Positions 59,582 to 64,000 of a stretch of 64,000 bases of DNA are shown here, one piece after another. The translations under genes were made by a program, and so were the position numbers. The stretch is from Maribacter arenosus. GTDB lineage: Bacteria > Bacteroidota > Bacteroidia > Flavobacteriales > Flavobacteriaceae. The notes under the pieces are model-generated. The model did not search any database and had not been told where the DNA came from. It saw only the letters and a list, made by a program, of their open reading frames with translations. The DNA lies in contig NZ_JABTCG010000007.1 in assembly GCF_014610845.1 (NCBI RefSeq), forward strand, positions 1 to 64,000, written 5' to 3'. How positions within the stretch are numbered: position 1 is the first letter of the stretch; each line of letters opens with the position of its first letter.

Positions 59582-61078
59582 TTAATTCATTTTTGTGCTT
59601 AGAATCCCATAAAACGCTTTGATCCCATAGGCTAGTTGCCCTATTCTAAGGTTCTCATTGGGACTATGCTGGTCGTTGTCGGGATTTACCATGGGAACGA
59701 TGAACGCCGGAATCTGTAATTCATTGATAAATGGGGCAATGGGTACGGTACCGCCCATGATACGTATTTGAACCACATCATCCCCAAAGGAATCCTTTAA
59801 AACATTAACCAAAAAATTACCATAGGCATTGTTCAGGTCTGTCCGAAAGGCATTGGTGACCGATCCTTCAGTTATGGTGATGATCTTCTCATGAGCCATA
59901 CGTTCCTCCTTGGTCGGTATCGAATCCATGATGAAGAATCCTTGATTTTGGATATGGGTTTTTACAAGGTCTTTGAGTCTGTTGCCATTCGACTCTGGCA
60001 CCAATCGCATATCGATTTCGGCCGTGGCGCTTTCGGGAATTATAGTCCTGACTTTTTCACCAATCCATCCTGAACCCAATCCTCGAATATTCAATGAAGG
60101 ATATTGCAAGGACTCTTGATAAAAACCACCTACTTTTTCAGGTGTTTTTATAGCTAGATACCCATTTATGGTTGCAGCATCCTCGGGGACATTTTTTAGT
60201 ATCTCAGTGGTTGGGGCATCCAAGGATATTCCGTCATAATACCCATTAACCAACACCTTACCTTCGGCATCTTTCATACTGGCCAATAATTGGGCCAGTT
60301 GAAAACCGGGATTCGGGGCATAATTACCATAATGGCCACTATGCTGTGGTTTCATGGGTCCGTACGTGGTCAAGGTAAGCGTGGTGATGCCACGGCAACC
60401 ATACACAACCGTGGGTTTGCCCGAAACATGTACCGGGCCATCATTAATGACCAGGAAATCGGCTTTCAACAAATCGCGGTATTCCTTAACCGCTTTTGGA
60501 AGAGGGCGGCTTCCTTTTTCCTCCTCGCTATCCAGGATCACTTTTACATTGAACGGGAAGGTTACATTGTTCCGTTTCAAAAGATCAATGGCGTTCAATA
60601 ACATTACAATAGGGCCTTTGTCATCTGAGGTCGAGCGACCGAAAAGGCGCCAATCATAATTTAGATTATTCGCCAAACTATCAAAAGGTTGCTTTTTCCA
60701 TTGATTCCCATCTTTTGATTTTAAGACAACGCTGTACGGGTTGGGTTGATCCCATTTGGTTGGATCGACCGGTTGCCCATCAAGATGCATATAAAAAAGA
60801 ATGGTCGGTTTGTTATCCTCCATCGGTAATGCCGCAAAAAACAAGGATTCACCTTGAGTGGGTAAAATCGACGAATTAAATCCCCTTGCATTGAATTTGT
60901 TGGTCAACCAAGTTAGGTTTCTGTTAATGTCGGCATGTTCCGTGGCATCATTCGGGATGGCGACAAATTCCCGGAGTTCATTAATGGAATGGCTCACGTA
61001 GGTTTTTAAAACATCGTCATCCTGTGCCGTGGAATACCCCGAAATTACTAAACAAATTAGGGCAAGGTATCTTTTCAT
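59582..61078 (-). CDS. Secreted M20 family peptidase (dipeptidase-like)
   Basis: 498 residues from ATG 61078, giving a signal peptide ~1-19 (LALICLVISGYSTAQ); a longer open frame from 61144 would bury that signal. M20/M25/M40 di-zinc site: FYMHLDGQPVDPTKWDQ (His/Asp ligands, ~91-107), STSDDKGPIVMLLN (~147-160, bridging Asp), DSEEEKGSRPLP (~185-196, catalytic and ligand Glu), and near the end HSPNENLRIGQLAYG (His ligand). A dimerisation domain lies between. Hydrolyses short peptides or N-acyl amino acids outside the cytoplasm. Single gene. Confidence 0.93.
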   Translation of the reverse strand: MKRYLALICLVISGYSTAQDDDVLKTYVSHSINELREFVAIPNDATEHADINRNLTWLTNKFNARGFNSSILPTQGESLFFAALPMEDNKPTILFYMHLDGQPVDPTKWDQPNPYSVVLKSKDGNQWKKQPFDSLANNLNYDWRLFGRSTSDDKGPIVMLLNAIDLLKRNNVTFPFNVKVILDSEEEKGSRPLPKAVKEYRDLLKADFLVINDGPVHVSGKPTVVYGCRGITTLTLTTYGPMKPQHSGHYGNYAPNPGFQLAQLLASMKDAEGKVLVNGYYDGISLDAPTTEILKNVPEDAATINGYLAIKTPEKVGGFYQESLQYPSLNIRGLGSGWIGEKVRTIIPESATAEIDMRLVPESNGNRLKDLVKTHIQNQGFFIMDSIPTKEERMAHEKIITITEGSVTNAFRTDLNNAYGNFLVNVLKDSFGDDVVQIRIMGGTVPIAPFINELQIPAFIVPMVNPDNDQHSPNENLRIGQLAYGIKAFYGILSTKMN

Positions 61079-61237
61079 TTTCAGTATTTTTTGATAGGGT
61101 TTAAAAGTAGGCAATTCTGGTTTTTTGGTCGTAGTTTTTCCCATTTAATTATCAAGCGGTATATTTATTAAAATGAGTGTCCTCTTATCAAGTATTACTA
61201 ACTTTACCCTTTTACAAATAAAATAAATTCCGAAAAA

Positions 61238-62653
61238 ATGACTTTTTCAAATTGGTATTCAAAAATACCCTTGTTGATTTTGATTTTGGCAAATACACTA
61301 TTCTATTCTTGTTCAGAAAACGGGGATGCTGAAGACATGGATTACGGTCCAATTTCTGTAGGGAAGGACTTATCTATTTATTTAAACGGTAGGGGGGTGA
61401 TGATGCAAGCTTTTTACTGGGATGTTGAACCTCGTTTTGAATGGTGGAATACCATTGCCAATAAAACGGACGAATGGGCAGTTGCGGGAATAGATAGAAT
61501 TTGGCTACCACCAGCATCGAAAGGGCAATCTGGAGGCTATTCCATGGGTTATGACCCATCGGACTATTATGATTTGGGGGAATATTTTCAACATGGCACC
61601 ACGGAAACACGTTTTGGGTCAAGAACGGAGCTAGATAATCTAATTGCTAAGGCCCATGGCAATGGTATCGAGGTTATCGCAGATATTGTAATGGGCCACA
61701 ACAGTGGAGGTGGTTTGCAGTATAATCCTTACCGGGATAAGGATACCTATACGCTGTTTAATCAATCGCATGGAAATGCCTCGGGAATATTCAATAGAAA
61801 TTATGAGGATTATCACCCGAACAGCATTCATGCTATGGATGAACAAGCTTTGTTTTTTGAGGAACAAGACCTTTGTCATCTACAACCCAATGTTCAAAAT
61901 GGATTTTGGAAAAATGAAAATTCCGTGGCAAAATATTATAAAAATACCGTCGGTTTTGATGGTTGGCGATTTGATTATGTCAAGAGTTTTAACGCACAAT
62001 TCGTTAAGGCATGGACCGATGAAGTTGGCGGATGGTCAGTGGGTGAGTTTTATGATGGTAATGCCAATTTGGTTCGACAGTGGATGACGGGCTCTGGTAT
62101 CAACGCATTCGATTTTCCCTGTTTGTTTCAGATGAAGGATGCATTTCTGCAAAATGATTTGAGTACTCTTGAAACTGGTGACATGCTTTGGAAAACCGAT
62201 CCTGATAAAGCAGTGACTTTTGTGGCAAACCATGATACGGATCGTGAGCCAGTAATTAAAGAAAGCGATAAGCTTTATGCATACGCTTACATTCTTACAC
62301 ATCCGGGCTATCCCACAATTTTTTATTCCGATTATGAAAATATCGAATTCAAGGAAAAGTTGAATACACTTATATATATCAATAGAACACTTGCAGTTGG
62401 TGGGCTCACGGTACTATTTTCAAGTAACGAGGAATACATTGCTATGCGTGAGGGTGAAGGCGCAAATCCAGGATTGATCATCTACATCAACCGTAAGGCC
62501 TCAAAAGATACCCGAACGGTCATTACTCCTTGGATCAATAAAAAGCTACATGATTATTCAGGGAGTATTACTACCGGGCTTAGCACGGATAATGCCGGAT
62601 CGGTATCACTTAAAGCTCCTGCAAGGGGTTATGCCATTTGGTCCTTGAACTAA
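61238..62653 (+). CDS. Lipoprotein alpha-amylase (GH13)
   Basis: 471 residues. Lipoprotein signal with Cys25 in LFYSCSENGDAED; the acidic run after it resembles the surface-export signal of Bacteroidota. GH13 regions: I, VIADIVMGHN (~145); II, GWRFDYVKSF with the catalytic nucleophile Asp near 246; III, VGEFYDGN with the acid Glu near 269; IV, FVANHDTDR with Asp near 333. ILTHPGYPTIFYSDYE matches the end of the TIM barrel; a C-terminal sandwich follows. Splits alpha-1,4-glucans such as starch, probably at the cell surface. No susCD pair in the window. Confidence 0.93.
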   Translation: MTFSNWYSKIPLLILILANTLFYSCSENGDAEDMDYGPISVGKDLSIYLNGRGVMMQAFYWDVEPRFEWWNTIANKTDEWAVAGIDRIWLPPASKGQSGGYSMGYDPSDYYDLGEYFQHGTTETRFGSRTELDNLIAKAHGNGIEVIADIVMGHNSGGGLQYNPYRDKDTYTLFNQSHGNASGIFNRNYEDYHPNSIHAMDEQALFFEEQDLCHLQPNVQNGFWKNENSVAKYYKNTVGFDGWRFDYVKSFNAQFVKAWTDEVGGWSVGEFYDGNANLVRQWMTGSGINAFDFPCLFQMKDAFLQNDLSTLETGDMLWKTDPDKAVTFVANHDTDREPVIKESDKLYAYAYILTHPGYPTIFYSDYENIEFKEKLNTLIYINRTLAVGGLTVLFSSNEEYIAMREGEGANPGLIIYINRKASKDTRTVITPWINKKLHDYSGSITTGLSTDNAGSVSLKAPARGYAIWSLN

Positions 62654-62658
62654 TGACC

Positions 62659-62883
62659 CTAATTTTTCAATAGGCCAATTACCTTTAAAACAATCAACCG
62701 CAGTAAAAGGATAAATGGGAAACCATGCAATACCACATCGAACCAATCCATAAAGGCCATGCCGTTTGCCCCACCGGCAATCCAACGGATTTTACCCCAG
62801 ATATGTGGTTCAGGGAAAAAGGGTGCCAAGCCTAAAGCAAGACATAATAAAATAACAAGTTTCCAATTATTTACGAATTCCAT
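62659..62883 (-). CDS. Small membrane protein downstream of trpA
   Basis: 74 residues from ATG 62883, 4 bp after the trpA stop; an ATG at 62931 inside trpA is less likely. Two hydrophobic helices (~7-25, WKLVILLCLALGLAPF; ~48-68, DVVLHGFPFILLLRLIVLK) joined by a segment with EPHIWGKIRWIAGGAN. I recognise no named family, although similar short proteins after trpA occur in flavobacteria. Translational linkage to tryptophan synthase is suggested by the spacing only. Function unknown. Confidence 0.7.
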   Translation of the reverse strand: MEFVNNWKLVILLCLALGLAPFFPEPHIWGKIRWIAGGANGMAFMDWFDVVLHGFPFILLLRLIVLKVIGLLKN

Positions 62884-62887
62884 ATAC

Positions 62888-63649
62888 TTATCGAATAGAT
62901 TTAACAAACTTGGATATGGCATCGACCCCATGTGACGTCAGATGTTTAATAAACGCGGAGCCTATAATCGCCCCAGCTGCAGAACGCGTAGCTTGTTTAA
63001 AGGTTTCCGCATTATTGATACCAAAACCAACAATTTGAGGATTCTTGAGTTTCATTGCTGAAATACGGTCAAAATAATGTTGCTGTTCTTCACCAAAACC
63101 TTTGGTAGTGCCTGTGGTACTGGCCGAACTGACCATATAGATAAATCCGTTCGAGGCATCATCGATTTGTTTGATGCGCTCATCGCTGGTTTGTGGGGTT
63201 ATGAGGAATACATTGATCAAACCGTATTTTTTAAAAATAACCTCGTATTCACTTTGATACACGTCCAAAGGTAAATCTGGTAGAATAAGTCCGTCGATAC
63301 CGATCTCATGGCATTTTTTACAGAAAGCCTCGACCCCATATTGAAAAACGGGATTAAAATATCCCATGATAATCAATGGAATGGAAACCGATTTACGAAT
63401 ATCCTTTAATTGTTCAAAAAGTAGTTCGGTATGCATGCCTTTTTTTAAAGCAGCTGTTGAGCTTTCTTGAATCGTTGGCCCGTCGGCCAAGGGATCTGAA
63501 AAAGGCAACCCAATTTCAATGAGGTCAACCCCGTTTTTTTCCAGTTCCTCTAGTATGCGTACCGTATCATTCAATTCAGGGTAACCAGCTGTAAAATATA
63601 TGGAAAGGATTTTTTTACCTTCTTTGATTTTTTGGTTTATTCTGTTCAT
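62888..63649 (-). CDS. trpA: Tryptophan synthase alpha chain
   Basis: 253 residues from ATG 63649; the frame is open upstream into trpB, but the family starts here (MNRINQKIKEGKKILSIYFT). Catalytic residues Glu45 and Asp56 are in LIEIGLPFSDPLADGP. GIDGLILPDLPLDVYQSEYE and FIYMVSSASTTGTTKGFG are TIM-barrel phosphate-binding motifs. Cleaves indole-3-glycerol phosphate to indole and passes it to TrpB. It starts 16 bp after the trpB stop. Cytoplasmic. Confidence 0.97.
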   Translation of the reverse strand: MNRINQKIKEGKKILSIYFTAGYPELNDTVRILEELEKNGVDLIEIGLPFSDPLADGPTIQESSTAALKKGMHTELLFEQLKDIRKSVSIPLIIMGYFNPVFQYGVEAFCKKCHEIGIDGLILPDLPLDVYQSEYEVIFKKYGLINVFLITPQTSDERIKQIDDASNGFIYMVSSASTTGTTKGFGEEQQHYFDRISAMKLKNPQIVGFGINNAETFKQATRSAAGAIIGSAFIKHLTSHGVDAISKFVKSIR

Positions 63650-63665
63650 CGTAGTATGTACCAAG

Positions 63666-64000
63666 TTAGAGTTCAAAATAGTTGATATAGGTGTCCAAAT
63701 CCTTATCACCTCGCCCGGAGAGGTTGATAACAACAATGTCATCCGGCCTGAACTTCTTATACTCCAATATGGCAAAGGCATGGGAGCTTTCAATGGCTGG
63801 AATAATTCCCTCTAACTTTGAGAGCAATAATCCGGCTTTCATGGCCTCATCATCGGTAATGGAGATAAATTCCCCACGCCCGGATCTAAACAGATGGGCA
63901 TGCATTGGGCCCACGCCGGGGTAATCGAGTCCGGCCGATATGGAATAAGGTTCCGTAATCTGTCCGTCCTGGGTCTGCATTAACAGGGTTTTACTACCAT
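63666..64000 (-). CDS. trpB: Tryptophan synthase beta chain (C-terminal part)
   Basis: The last 111 codons of trpB, continuing off the window at 64000. The readable part begins [20 protein letters not shown], then [32 protein letters not shown] and [20 protein letters not shown], all typical of the C-terminal PLP domain. TrpB joins indole and serine to make tryptophan. It precedes trpA and the small membrane protein on the same strand, forming the tail of a trp operon. Confidence 0.96.
   Translation of the reverse strand, partial: GSKTLLMQTQDGQITEPYSISAGLDYPGVGPMHAHLFRSGRGEFISITDDEAMKAGLLLSKLEGIIPAIESSHAFAILEYKKFRPDDIVVINLSGRGDKDLDTYINYFEL

Noticed and set aside
1-64000. tRNA, rRNA, CRISPR array, insertion sequence, prophage or riboswitch
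   Set aside because: No clover-leaf-like sequences, regular spaced repeats, transposase genes or inverted terminal repeats were visible by reading; a computed tRNA and Rfam scan would be decisive.

Overview
The window looks like chromosomal DNA of a marine-type flavobacterium (phylum Bacteroidota, family Flavobacteriaceae). The base composition is AT-rich. Many genes are preceded by the Bacteroidota -7 promoter box TAnnTTTG, and Shine-Dalgarno signals are weak. Family content is typical of the group: DUF6702, DUF1573, carboxypeptidase-regulatory-like secreted proteins, a TPR hybrid kinase, a DUF4174 protein, tandem PPK2 and a bTHX ribosomal protein. Several genes appear to start with TTG. I see no rRNA, tRNA, CRISPR array, insertion sequence or prophage, so this is mostly a core-genome stretch with a few unusual local features.

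Layout. 1-2201 (minus) is a large secreted repeat protein cut by the window start. 2473-8759 (plus) holds three tandem, overlapping secreted proteins with a carboxypeptidase-regulatory-like domain, a DUF6702 protein, an M1 aminopeptidase, TatA and a PAP2 phosphatase. 8725-15520 contains an O-methyltransferase, a GNAT, kynureninase, an MFS transporter, a lipoprotein, a short ClpP and kynurenine 3-monooxygenase. The two kynurenine enzymes could together convert kynurenine to 3-hydroxyanthranilate. 15613-22628 holds a DUF4174 protein, a COG1579-type coiled-coil protein whose zinc-ligand cysteines are gone, a Nif3-like protein, LpxK, a TPR hybrid histidine kinase, a degenerate internally deleted GAPDH remnant, and lipoyl synthase. 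22734-27353 has two ECF sigma factors, one with its anti-sigma factor, then MurB and an aminotransferase.

27506-35745 has a retropepsin/PDZ protein, a DUF1573 protein, ValS, a secreted protein of unknown function, two tandem PPK2 kinases and an outer-membrane-like protein. 36004-40069 has a two-component pair, a fatty-acid hydroxylase superfamily membrane protein and a creatininase-family hydrolase. 40083-44920 (minus) is a probable operon rsfS-ftsH-LUD-cdsA-psd-ACBP, linking ribosome silencing, membrane proteolysis and phospholipid synthesis. 45016-54293 has BirA, an SRPBCC protein, PyrE, a NUDIX hydrolase, a multi-PAS kinase with its receiver, CoaD, Ddl, a PASTA protein and an RluA-type pseudouridine synthase. 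54386-64000 has YaaA, a lipoprotein, bTHX, a uracil-DNA-glycosylase-like protein, PEP carboxylase, a 47-residue novel ORF, an M20 peptidase, a lipoprotein alpha-amylase and the end of a trp operon (trpB-trpA plus a small membrane protein).

The observations I would follow first are the GAPDH remnant at 21404-21712, the terminator-like hairpin between divergent genes at 35799-35839, the loss of all four cysteines in the Nif3-linked coiled-coil protein, the tandem barrel-less carboxypeptidase-regulatory-like proteins, and the palindromic sites upstream of a sigma factor gene and ppc. I did not find a clear new defence or mobile system. Family assignments rest on motifs read by eye, without database searches.
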